Source of the DNA: Tribonema minus | Lineage: Eukaryota; Sar; Xanthophyceae; Tribonematales; Tribonemataceae | DNA: 64,000 bases | Assembly: GCA_017506865.1 (NCBI GenBank) | Contig: JAFCMP010000547.1 | Coordinates: 62,001 to 126,000 of the forward strand | Direction of reading: 5' to 3' | Shown: positions 10,630 to 21,626 of the stretch, piece by piece | Layout of the letters: each line of letters begins with the position of its first letter | Position numbering within the stretch: position 1 is the stretch's first letter | Notes under the pieces: generated by a model | What the model saw: the letters and a program-made list of their open reading frames with translations, nothing else | Databases searched by the model: none | What the model was told of the DNA's origin: nothing | Position numbers and translations under genes: made by a program

Positions 10630-13205
10630 CAGTTCAGCCAGGTAGGCGCCAATCGGTGTGGCTGACTCCCGTCTTGGAGGCCCAAACACCAGCTGCAGCG
10701 CCACCGGGGTCTGCACGTGACTCGTGACGTGAGGCATGCAAGCCCAGATGGAAAGTGCTGTCAGTTCATGCAACAGCAAAAGTCAGCAACAGCATAATTA
10801 CGTGCACTTGCTCATCCTTGCAAGCACATTTCAGATCGAATGTTACCAGATGAGATTTACCTCATGATCTGGTGGCGTGTACAATATCATCGAGCATGTG
10901 ACTGCTTGCGGGCAAAATTGCCTGTAGAAAGCGATGACTGCATTGTGCAGGCAATGAAGACGTGGTTGACTTGCTTTGTACCCCAAATGCAAGCTGTGCT
11001 CATACCTCAAGAAGCACGATGAAAGTAGCTGCATGGTGAGCACTGCATTGCGTTGCTCTTAGGGTTAGGGTTAGCTGACATGGCAGTATGCAGCCCAGAA
11101 CTGAGCAAATTCCAGAATTTGTACCAAAAGATCATTATACACTTCAATTGATACTTCTAGTCATAGAAGGGGCTGATGGGCTTATGATGTGCGTACAGTC
11201 GTCCTGGCAACGCTCAGCTTTATAGGCAAGGACTGCAGATGCCCTAGAACATAGTGCATCAGTGATCTATAACTTAAAGAAGAGTTCATTTGTGAAAGTC
11301 CTACAGCATACTGATCTCACACAGATACCTGCTAATTGCTGTCAAGTTGAAGTAACCATGTGCCTAAGGGCTTCAGCAGTGTGAACGCGCACGCTTGCTT
11401 AAAAGCAGCATCTGATTATCTCCACGTGCTGGTGATAAAGCTGCAGAGGAGGCAGACAAATTGAGCAATCCACGCACTTCGGCCATGCACTTTCCCGCAG
11501 ACGTACCTTTTTGTTGTCAAAGGGCTGGCAATGACTGCAATCCGCTTTCCGGCACCCATTCTTCCAGTGCTTGAGAAGTTCCCTGTTTGCATTCAGAAGC
11601 ATGCATGGAGCATGGTAAACATGCAATGTAACATGGCACGGAATACGCGCACTGTGGCACCTACCATAACTTGAATACACTACGCACACTTGTCTGAGCA
11701 TGCAATCAGAAATGCCAAGTACAGATTATCAGCGATGGCCGTGTCTATAAACTGTCATGTGTTGAACAACATCAGTACCCATTACTGCAGAAGTGTGTTG
11801 GTTGTGGTGTGGTGTCCCCAACAGTGTACATTTGGTCGGGCAGTACTCACCTGCAAGTAAGCCGATAGTGGTAGGCGCACTAGCTTGCTGCTATTGTGGT
11901 GGAGGTACTTCTACTGTAAGGCTTGAACGCTAATAGAGCATAGTACACCGGTGCAACAGCGTTTGAGTGTGTTGAGTCCAATACACCTACTAGTAGCACT
12001 TGATCCTATGTACGCTGGTAAATGCACTTGGCGCTAATGTTTGGAATACCTGCGGCAACTTTCACTGGCACGTATGTCAAAAGCTGCACATACGCTTTCT
12101 GCTCATGGCCTCCTGGCACTGTGCTGTAAACACCTAGTTCCACGCACACATGTGTGCAGTTCACAAGGACGCTACACTGGCAATAATGTGTGACGCAAGG
12201 CTCACCTGGACGTACGGCAGTGCTCAACGGGGCAGTCCTCATCTGTGCATTGCTGTGCGTGCGCGCGCAGCGCTTGTGCTCGTAGGCAGCCCTGTATTGT
12301 GGGCACATGCTCCGCCTTGCACTTCACAGTGTGTCGTAGAACCTGAGCCATCCAGATGGTATCCTGCACAAGCAGTGTAAGTAGTACAATACGCACATGA
12401 GACAGCAGAGCTTAGAGTGCCACAATGGGCGAAGTGTTAGGCTGAATGTTTGGTCCTCAAGGCAGGCAATTCTGTTCTCTGTCAACTCATGTTCGGTTTG
12501 GCTACCGAATATTGTGAGCAGTGGCACTTCCATGGCTTGCCCGGCCGTCTTTTGGCTTCATCGACAACAACAAAATCGAATTTGCCTGGATTCAAGTCGA
12601 GTAATCCCTCATAGTTTCCTGGCAAGTAAATTGGGCAAGAGCAATCTTGATGCTAGAGGCCTTCAAATTCAGCAAGAACAAATGCTTCTACTTCGAAGTA
12701 CTGGAGTTGCATAATCATTGTGTTGCGGTACCTTGGGTATCTGCTGTTGTGCCAGTAAAGCGTTTGCGCTCCCTCCACCAGTGCTGCCTGGACTTTCCCT
12801 GGTGCTGCTGTCTGCTGAAGTAGGTAGCATCCCATGGGCCTCCTGTGCCAGCCAGGACATGAAATGCAGTACTGCTGCATTTTTCAGCTTTGAATGACGA
12901 CCGACGTGCTTGACAGGCTGTCCCAGTTTTGGATCCGGTGTGTGCAGCGGCCACGCCTCCAGAATGCCAGGCAGAAGTAGCTTGCTTTGCTTCCGTGAGA
13001 CATTTTGGTTGGCTACTATTACATCTGCTACCATCTGCAGCGTCAGCGTTGAACGTTCAAGCGTCTCTTGTTTAAGCTGAGCCAGCTGAGACGTGCCGTC
13101 GTTGCTCCAGAAGTCATCAGTCAGCTCACACAAGTCTAGGCGCAGATTGAGGGAAGTATTGCCCTGCATGACCGCCCGTCGTTTCCGTCGTGGCGAGACC
13201 GGCAC
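10630..13205 (-). CDS. Exons of an unrecognised gene (may be the 5' part of the acetyltransferase gene)
   Basis: Four segments on minus have open frames bounded by good splice sites. 12732-13205 starts after TGCCTGCAG and has 158 codons, with a basic start and then DLCELTDDFWSNDG. 12506-12618 contains LLDLNPGKFDFVVVDEAK. 12050-12176 contains QKAYVQLLTYVPVKV. 10630-10710 has 27 codons, with VALQLVFGPPRR and GAYLAEL before GTGAGA. The second and third join in phase. The 10630 exon is phase 0 at both ends, so it could join directly to the acetyltransferase exon at 9876. The other junctions do not close, so an exon is missing or these belong to separate genes. FVVVDEA resembles a helicase Walker B, but no Walker A is convincing. 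Product unknown. Confidence 0.38.
11058..11076 (+). repeat. Interstitial telomere-type repeat, (TTAGGG)2-3
   Basis: The sequence reads CTTAGGGTTAGGGTTAGC in a region without clear coding sequence, between the 10630 and 12050 exons. Confidence 0.85.
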
Positions 13206-16200
13206 CTGCAGGCACAAACACGTTCACAGTGCATGCACGACAGGGCATGTAAGATTATCAGCATGGAATAGCGATAGTATCTGAAAGCTGCCATGCTTCT
13301 CCACAAGGATTTGCCGTTTTTGCTCATATGGCTTGTTTCGCTCTTGGTTTATCAAATGTACGCGCATAGTGATTCAAGACGCCGTTGTAAATCCTTGTTG
13401 TCTCATACACGCCCCACTGACCGCACTGAAGAGCGTCGATGTGCTAAGCAATAGATTATGCACACTCCATCAGTCGTCACCATGGGTGCTGCAGCGCAGG
13501 GCGATGAATGAATGATGGCAGCAAAGCACTAGAAGCACTAGAAGCACTATGTACTTCGACTCAACAAGGCGGACAGGCACGCCATAGCAGCACCCCTTCA
13601 GCACAATGACAGCAACAGCGTCATGTGTTGCTATGACAGAATCACCGCCACGTGTTGCTACGTCTAAGTGGCTCGCGATAGAGGGCATGGCAAGAACACC
13701 CACCAAATGTCAGAGAGGCTTTTCGTCGTTTGAACTAAACAACAACCTCACCAGCCTCTCAGATTCCTGTCACGGCAACAGTGCACACACCAATCATGCA
13801 ATCACCCTGCGCATACTTCTACGCGACCGCCGGCGCTTTTTAAGAGGCACCCGACAAGCTCGCTCACCTGTGTCACTTGCTCGTGAACGCCGTTCACGAA
13901 GAAGGCAAGAAAGATGGCGCGGATGTCGGTGATCGCCAGCACCTACGCGCTTCCTGACCTGACAGATCCTCTTGGCAGCTGCCAGCGCACCCTGCTGCTG
14001 ACCAAGGCATAAAGAGAGCCGGCACGGCTCTCTCAGCAGATAGTAGTAGATAGGTCTTCCTCGCCTCTTTGCCAGACGCCGACGCAAAAGCAACTGCGAC
14101 AGATCAACAGCGATGCCGCATTCGTTGCGTTTGACACTGCAAATTCTCGTAGTAGTGGCCTGTATGCGCAATGTGTTTTTCAGCGATCAGCGATCAAAAC
14201 CGTTACGTTGGGGGGTATGTTGGCAACTCGTAACAGTTTTGCGTTGCCGGAATCGCTAATCGCCACACACCGGTGCTACCTACTACTGCGGAGAAGTACG
14301 CACAACGTGACACCTTTAGCCTCGCCACAGCCGCACGTAATTGCTGCCTCGAGTGCCCTGCTTCGCCATACAGCAAGAGCGTTTGCTTCACCACCGAGAA
14401 AGCTCAGTGGAACAGCAGCGCTGCAGCGTTGACAAGAACCGTCCAGCCCCCTGATGTCTTCGATGGCAACTCATCCAAGCGCACACAACCGGGCTACATC
14501 CACACGCTCCAGGACTCGCATTGGAGGCGCTATGCATTGGGAGCGCTACTACAGTGAGGAAGGAGTCCCAGCATCTTGTGATCACCTTGGCTGGGCAGAA
14601 GAGGTGAGCGCCGGTCTGCGAGCACTTCACAATGCCGCTAGTGCTGGCAGGGTAGCATCTGATTACCACGTGGGCCGCCCGGACAGCAGTTCACTACCTA
14701 GCTCTAGCCTAGACTTTAACTTACCGACTAACAGTACTCGTTGTCGACTCAACTCTAAAAATTTACTGGTAGTAGACTTTGTGCAAGTGCCTCCGCAGGC
14801 TGCAAGTGTCAAGGTAGCTTTCAGATTCCCAAGCACAATAGTAGGAGCATACTGTTACAGAACACTACACGTAATAAAGCAACGAAGCCCATTACTTCTG
14901 TTGACAAAACTCACATGTGCTTGGAGGACCCGCTGCACCTGCTGTTCAAGCAAGCTCACTGGCCTGGGCATATGTACAGATAAGTGCCTGGCGCACGAAC
15001 GGTGCCTTGGATAAAGGAGGGCCACGTGGACATCCTGAGTGGTCACCTGGATTCCTGTCTCTCGATTCCCACGACCAGCAACGTGGGGTCACCCGCGTAC
15101 CGCTCGGTTTGGTGGGGGGAGGGGCTTAGTTGCTGTTGGAACTGCCTATAGCTCGGTCCTCGGCAGCTTGATGGCGGTTGGCGATCTGAGACGCAGACGT
15201 TATTGCAGAGGGGAAGCACTATGCATGCCCTTCTCTGGGGGGTTAGGGGTGCAATCCCTCCCTTCCCGGGCCGCCCCTTAATCCTTGGCACGCCGCGTGT
15301 GTTGACAAGATAGACATATTCAGAGGCAGAGCCCCATCAGACTGAAATAAACACAAGTAAGAATGCAGAGAGCAGCTCAACAACAATATCATCACAGCGC
15401 ATCTAAGAGGCTTTGCTGCTCACCATTAGTCATCAGGGCTCTGCACTTACTTTAGAATGCACATTCAGACCTAATGTTCAGCCATTAAGAGTGAGTGAAC
15501 CTCAAGTGCTCAGCCATTGAATTGAAGTCAGGTCGTTCTGGAGCACGACAACTTACTGAGTATCACCGTCATATTCTGTATGAAAGAATCAGAGCTTTAC
15601 AAGTCATCAACATCATAGCACCTGAAATGCTTGAAATGACCGAGTGTAGAGTAGGCAGCCTGAGAGAGACAAGTAGGAACTGCTGTCCGGCCGGCCCAGG
15701 CGGTGAGATGATGGCTATCGCACACCTCCGCACACAATTTTTCCTCTGCGAGTACGGTCTCCACCTTGCCGCGGTGCAGAGGCTTAGGCGCGTGGGCTCA
15801 ACCAGCTCAGGTGTCGTACCAAGCGAGACCACCTTACCACGGCCAGTTACTGCTATACTTCGCAAGCCGCTCAGAAGTCGCTCACACACTTTGAGCTTAT
15901 GCGAGGTGCCCCTGCTCACAGAGCCAGCCATTGAGTAGAGACCGTTGACCTTAATGCATCATGCAGCATTCATACTGATATGCGTATCGTCACAATGCAT
16001 GTTGATTTGGCAACATCAAAATGTTGCATGCGCATACTTGTACGCTGTCTGCTACTCTCTTCTCTCGCCTTGTCTGTATGTTGCCTCTGCACTGCCACAG
16101 GTGGGCAAACCTACCTATCCACCTACATGGCTGTCATCAAGCTGTCACGACAGTGTGACACCAACAAGGATTCCACGACGACGTCACAGCCTTGGCGCCC

Positions 16201-16557
16201 GCTGCAAGCCCTAAACACTTTGTTTGTAGTACTGTATATCCATAGTGGGCCGCAGCTTGTCAGTGCAGCAGCACGCAAGGTTTGTATTGTAATGCACAGA
16301 AGCGGATACCGAGCTGGCAGCGCACCACGCAAAGACGGGCTACGTGCTGTTTTGCCGCATGCGCGGGAGTCGGAGCGAAGCAGATCTGTGCCAGTACATT
16401 TGGGCGGTAACTGTAGATGCAACACACGTGCCAAGGCACCACATCATGATGTTGCTGCGAGCATTTCACAACATTAACACCGCCACATCAAATTGTGAGG
16501 TTCTTGTGTGTTACCTGTTTTTGTGTGTTGTATCCTGTGATCCTGCTGGCCAATGCA

Positions 16558-16679
16558 AATGCGCGGCATCATTGCTTGCAAGTATATGTACCCATAACTT
16601 GAGCATGCAACCGTGCTAATACGCGGCATCATTGCTTGCAAATACATGTACTTATAACATGAGCATGCAACTGTGCTGC
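16558..16679. repeat. Two-copy tandem repeat, unit about 61 bp
   Basis: A segment containing GCGGCATCATTGCTTGCAA and GAGCATGCAAC.GTGCT occurs twice head to tail with a handful of substitutions (16558-16618 and 16619-16679). It is non-coding. Confidence 0.85.
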
Positions 16680-16999
16680 GTATACGCTTACGTCAGTCTC
16701 GATTCCTGTCGACAGTACGCCAATTTACACTGAGATGACTAGCGGAATTGCACGCATAGTTGCATTGACGTATACTCTCAGGGCCATGTACAGATGCTCT
16801 CCAAGTACCATATGTAGTGCAGTTGGCAGAGAAGAGGCTCGTCCCGTCTTGACGCATGGCACAGCAGTGTTGTTTATTTCTTCCAAATTTTTGCTTCGGG
16901 CATGAAAAAGCCCAAATGGTTGCTTGAAACAAAAAAAAATCAAGGTTCAAATCAAAGCACAACGAGTCAGAGTCATCGAACGGCTCAGCAGTGGGGTTT

Positions 17000-17047
17000 G
17001 GGTTTGGTTTAGGGATGGTTTAGAGTTAGGGTCTTAGGGTTGGGTAT
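17000..17047 (+). repeat. Degenerate telomere-type tract
   Basis: The tract consists of GGTTTGGG/TTTAGGG/TTAGGG-like units with many changes. It looks like an old (TTAGGG)n insertion. Confidence 0.65.
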
Positions 17048-17881
17048 GGTTGCTGCACTTGATCCCTCCTTATACCCAAGTGCCACAGCCTCGACAGCAC
17101 CGCAGCGCGCAGCCACTATTAGCAAGCAACGCCCAATGCCACAAGCGCCACAACTATCACATCAGATGAGCAGTAATGTAGTCATTCAACGCGCACCGCG
17201 TGTGGGATGGCTGGCGTCGCGGCGAAGGAAGTGATGCTACGGATTTTTTTGTACGCAAAAAGACTACAGACATTGGTTGCAACAAGTTTTCTAGAGACGA
17301 GTTTGGGTAGCTTGTTGAAGCTTTGCACCCTCACAGATGAGCGTCTAAGGGGAGTGGATGTTTCCAACCAGCAAAAAGCAAAAGCGCGAAGCACTTCGAT
17401 GAAGCAGTATGACACAAGCCTAAGGTTGAAACTCACAAAGAAATTTATGTTGGAAAAAAAGCATTGGCATCATTGGCATCAGTGTTGGGCTTGTAAGGTG
17501 TTTCAACACTGTTTTTGCATAATTATGTATGGGCTCGAATAACTTCTGATGACGCTTTGCGTCAGGTGCTCTTAGAGACAGAACATAGATAAAGCGCTGA
17601 CAGCCGGTACGAGCATGTACAAGCAATGAAACAAAGCAGTGGCGAGCACAGACAGGATTAAGGGGGTCCTGTGTTGAAAGTTCAAAATGTGTGAATTAAT
17701 TTGGTTGCATCCTTGCAGATCAGCCGTTGAGCTGATGAGGGCATTGCGCTAGTGTAAAATCCTCAGAAAGGAGTGCAATTGCCTGGCGTGCGGCCCGACT
17801 ACAAAGCCACTGCAACACAATTGGGAGCTGCCTTGGCAACTCTGTGCTGCTGGCGTGCTGTCTGCATTGTCTGCAGCTCAC

Positions 17882-18687
17882 CTGCGGCTACGTGCAATTC
17901 AACACCTTGGGGCACTGAGGCTTCAAAGTCAAACTTCAGGATGGCTGCCCATGCAATGCGCCTGCAGCTGGGGAACTGAAAGCAGAGGGGGCCAATGTCA
18001 GGACAAGGAGTGGCAACCACATCAATCACTTGTGCGCCTGCTGCAGCATGCGTGCAGAAGGCTGCCCAGGCAACTGCCATGCTGCTGCTGACGCGCTGTA
18101 CAACATTGCTGCATTAATGGCGGCGCATACGCTAACAAGTAGCCACCTAGCTGCATCTTGCCACTGTGTGCACACCACTGGTAGGCAATGGTGTGGTATC
18201 CGCTGTGGCTTGCATGCAGTGTGTTCCAAGGTCACCATGACGTATGATACGCAAACAATTGTTAACTTGAAGATTGATGTGCTGCTGTCGCTGAGACTTT
18301 GGGCCCATTGGTATGCACGCAACACACACAAGATCAGTGTGTTGCTGTGACTGCAACTCTGGCACCTCAAAAGCGTAAGCAACCAAGTATCCATTATCTG
18401 ACACAGTCCATGTTGTCGCGATGTACAAGGTGGCCCACAGACCAGCAAGCACGATTGTAATACCAGTGAGGAACATGTGTGCGGCCACAACGCTTTGCAC
18501 GTACCTCCCCTTTGCTGGCCTCCGGCACAGCGTGGCTGATTCTCGACTGCTGGCAGCATGTACATGGCGCCTCGTTGCAGCCCCCTTTACGCGCTCTGAA
18601 GCACAGCGCAAAGCAGCGTACCATTGATCAAACAAAACGTGTTGAGCCTGCGCATCCTCATACTCGATCGTGAAGTTCAGGTGTCGA
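17882..18687 (-). CDS. Exons of an unrecognised membrane protein
   Basis: Three minus exons close in phase. 18591-18687 begins one base into a codon and encodes RHLNFTIEYEDAQAQ..LRCASER. 18366-18509 has 48 codons and a hydrophobic segment HMFLTGITIVLAGLWATLYI, a likely membrane helix. 17882-17975 encodes IAWAAILKFDFEASVPQG and ends phase 1 before GTGAGC. The 3' exons below 17882 were not found. Upstream on the same strand, 18733-19017 (ATG start, helix followed by CCMCGCC and a basic cluster) and about 19504-19850 (KVDYTLNLRSGP; NATQKNGSG) look coding and may belong to the same gene, but their frames and borders are not settled. The pattern of beta-like segments around membrane helices suggests a cell-surface protein. 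No family is recognised. Confidence 0.45.
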
Positions 18688-18732
18688 CTGCCGGCCAGCC
18701 CTAATTGGCACGCGGTGGGACTCAAACATGCT

Positions 18733-19017
18733 TTAGCAGCCGCCATCACCGCCACCACCACACCCGCCATCGCCGCCGCCGCCACCACCGTCGCCGCCTC
18801 CTTCACAGTCGCACCCCCAACTGCACGGGCACCACCACCACCACCGCGAGTTGTCGCAGCAGCGAGTACTTTCATCGAGGCGTTGTCCACCAGAAGCCAC
18901 TGGCGTTCGCTTACGGGGCTTTCGGTATTTGCAGCAGCCGCACATGCAGCAGAAGCACCACACAACCAGCGCACATCCGATGCAAAGGGCGGCACCTATC
19001 GCAGCCTCATCTACCAT
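18733..19017 (-). CDS. Candidate exon: membrane helix followed by cysteine cluster
   Basis: From an ATG at 19017 the frame reads a 20-residue hydrophobic stretch (IGAALCIGCALVVWCFCCM). CGCC and a basic KYRKPRKR follow, the usual arrangement of a membrane helix with cytoplasmic palmitoylation-type cysteines and a stop-transfer. It then runs into a glycine/cysteine stretch coded by (GGC)n that may be intron. An overlapping frame on the same strand (about 18688-18995, ATVVAAAAMAGVVVAVMAAAK) is equally open, so only one of the two can be real. Confidence 0.3.
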   Translation of the reverse strand: MVDEAAIGAALCIGCALVVWCFCCMCGCCKYRKPRKRTPVASGGQRLDESTRCCDNSRWWWWCPCSWGCDCEGGGDGGGGGGDGGCGGGGDGGC

Positions 19018-19902
19018 GGCCGCAGCAATACTCTAAGAAATCCTCAAAATGGGTACAGCAACTAGTTCCCTGACTTTTTTTGGATTTTTCAAGAAAACCT
19101 CTCCATGCGCTGCCGCTTCTTGAGCCATCTAAGCATCTATATAGCGATGCTCGTGATCTATCAACCTACATAGCACGGCTGTTGACACAAGGTCTTAGTT
19201 GAACTTCAAGGTCGGGATGAACTTTAAACTTCAAGTTCAGGGCTTGCTTCGAGCTTTCAAAAGCTGGCGTTGGTCTGCCAGCGCAAGGTCGGTGTCGTCC
19301 TCTGGCGCCGTCACATGATGATCTGTCCGCCTAGCACTGGCAGGCCTGCCAAGGCTGCTGCTCTCAGGATACCTTTCGGCTGCCTGTGCTGTGCTGCCCC
19401 CGGCACTGGTACCTACGCAATGTTGCAGCCGCCTACGTGGGTGCAAGTGATGGCGTGGAGGATGGCCCGCTCGCTGGACTGCTGCTGATCTCTTTCGCAA
19501 TCCTTATGGCGCGGGCGGACTCCTGGTGTGGGTTCGCGAGTGGTAGCAGCTGCAAGCGCTGGTGCTGCCACGATGCAAACGGCAGCCCAAGTCAGGAGCG
19601 GTTTCCACAAGGCTGCGGAATACCAGACTCTGCGCACTCAGGAACCCTTCGCTTCCGCTGCAGTTCAAATCCGCTGGTCCAGAGCCGTTCTTCTGGGTCG
19701 CATTGTACATGTCGTGGAAGAGCGCAAGGAGTTCTGGCAGGCGAGAACTATCCGCAGCACCCTCACCTCCCTTCTGGGGCCCGCTGCGCAAGTTCAAGGT
19801 GTAATCCACCTTTGCTTTCTGTGGCCGCAGCACTGGCACAGCTGGCACACATGCCGCTGCGTTGTGCACTGCGGCATGCACACGCGCTGCAGCTGCGCTG
19901 GC

Positions 19903-20621
19903 TATGGACTATGTCAGCAGCGACGGTGGCGCGCTAGCCCTGCGCGTGTGCACCGGCGCGCTGCCCGTCGGCGTGGCCAGCGTCGCCGTCATTGCTGTCT
20001 ACACTGCGGCCGGTGATAGGGTCATTCCACATCCGCAAACCTGCTGGCGCACGTGTGGCGGCACATCTACGCGACGCCGCAGCTGCGTACGACTGGAGCA
20101 TGCAGGCATGCGCACGGTTTGCGGCGAGCTGGCTGGCAAGGTATGCCGAGCAACTCGCACAGACCGACACTGAGCGAGTCGCAGGTGTGGAACGTCGCGC
20201 TACGCCGCGCATCCGCGCGTGCATGCCTGCGGTGGCGACAACAGGTGCAGAATCGCTCTCAGTGTGCCACGACGATGTGCGCAGCGCTTTCTTGGAGTAC
20301 GCGCGCCAGTGCTACGGAGGACAGATGTCGTTGCCTCCGTGCACGTATGCGATGCTGCCGCCGCACGCCTGCGATCGCGAGACGCGGCATATGAGGGTCG
20401 CGCTGCTGGTCTGTGCCGCATTCGCATCTCACGCACTGCTGTTCCCGGTGGACTTGGCACGGTGGACGGGATGCGTCATCACGACGATGATGGAGAGCAG
20501 CAGCAGCTGGGGTATGTGCTGCAGCGGCGCGTGCATGGCCCAGACTTTGCACAGCACCGCCGTGACACAACTTCATCAACTGCTCTTCGTTGTGGGCTCA
20601 GTGTTCTGCCGGTGCTGCTGA
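19903..20621 (+). CDS. Coding-like stretch of unknown product, frame not settled
   Basis: On plus the frame ending at 20621 reads helical, compositionally protein-like sequence such as VAAHLRDAAAAYDWSMQACA and DDVRSAFLEYARQCYGG. A neighbouring frame opens with an ATG at about 19904 (MDYVSSDGGALALRV). A frame change near 19990 would be needed to join them, and no intron of credible size fits there. This could be one exon of a larger gene, or a decayed gene. I recognise nothing in it. Confidence 0.28.
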
Positions 20622-20829
20622 TGCTGTGTTCAGGCTTGGGGCTGACCTCACCATTGGATTAGGAGGAGCCACCGCGCGGGCTGCAGGCGCACGAGCGCGT
20701 ACAGTTTCTTCTCGGGAGGGCGTACCTTGCCACCCACCCGGTATGACGACAAGGTCGTCTACGGACGTAGTTCTGCTCGTGTCATGCGTGTGGTGTGTGG
20801 TTTTGCATACGTTGACATTATCGTGAGCT

Positions 20830-21626
20830 GCGTCATGTATTGTGTGCTGTGCTTGCAAATGTGCATGGACATCATTGGCACATTATGGCCCTGACTTTGC
20901 AGCAGCTGCTGTTGATTGCATTTGTTTTACAGGGTGATTGAATGAAAAGTTGAACAACTGCATCATGGCCCATCCTGTCAGATTTGCGTGAATTGTGTTT
21001 TCGTGGTACCCGACCGCCAGCAAGCTGAGAACTGCTGCATGATCTGAACAAGGATTGGCAGAAGATGCCGCTGCCGCTAATAGTGATGTGCTTTTTACAT
21101 TGTAAGGTCATAAAGGCCAGCTGCAAACTACCTTGCAACAAGCGCCAGCTGAACGCAACGCACGGAGAACAGCAAGGACTTGGTGTAAGGCATAACGTAT
21201 TGTAAGCGAGTGAAGGTGCTGGATAAAAAAAGCAAATATTGCTTGATCTTGAAGCCAAGGTGAGATTCTGACGGTTATGGGGTGACTGTGGAAAAGCAGT
21301 GAAGCCGGTTGTGCAGTCAAAACAAGTCCCTAAGTGTTGCCAATGTTGACGAATCGCTTTGAAGTAAATATACTCAATGAAGGGAACACAAGGCGCTGGT
21401 CTGACACGTGGCATTGCGCTCATGTGCAGGCACGCATGTCAAGTGTGACGTTGCATGATAGAATGGGTGCGCAGTGTATGACCGCTGGCAATTCAAATGC
21501 TGACATGTCCTTCAACATTGCAGAATCAGAATAGGACACAAAAAATTGGCAGCTACAGGAAGCACGTCACCAAACACCTCCCGCACTACAATCGCTGTCC
21601 ATGTCCATTAAAATAAGTAATTGCCG
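20830..21626. other. No gene seen
   Basis: Only short frames on both strands, without motifs or bounded exons. It ends at the stop codon of the ankyrin gene. Confidence 0.4.

Larger units (their letters stand above)
13206..17881. other. Long region with no confident gene
   Basis: Several open frames of 60-190 codons occur on both strands, but none has bounded splice sites or a protein motif that I recognise. A G-rich, C-rich stretch at 15000-15290 could be a decayed mobile element. I find no matching terminal repeats and do not call it. Confidence 0.4.

Noticed and set aside
12500-12640. Superfamily 1 helicase call from FVVVDEA followed, in another frame, by GQAMEVPLL
   Set aside because: It needs an unexplained frameshift, and no Walker A or other helicase motif is present nearby; the in-frame continuation has a usable donor instead.
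14200-15990. Possible LTR retroelement or other transposon
   Set aside because: I could not find terminal direct repeats, a primer-binding site, or any polymerase, integrase or transposase motif.
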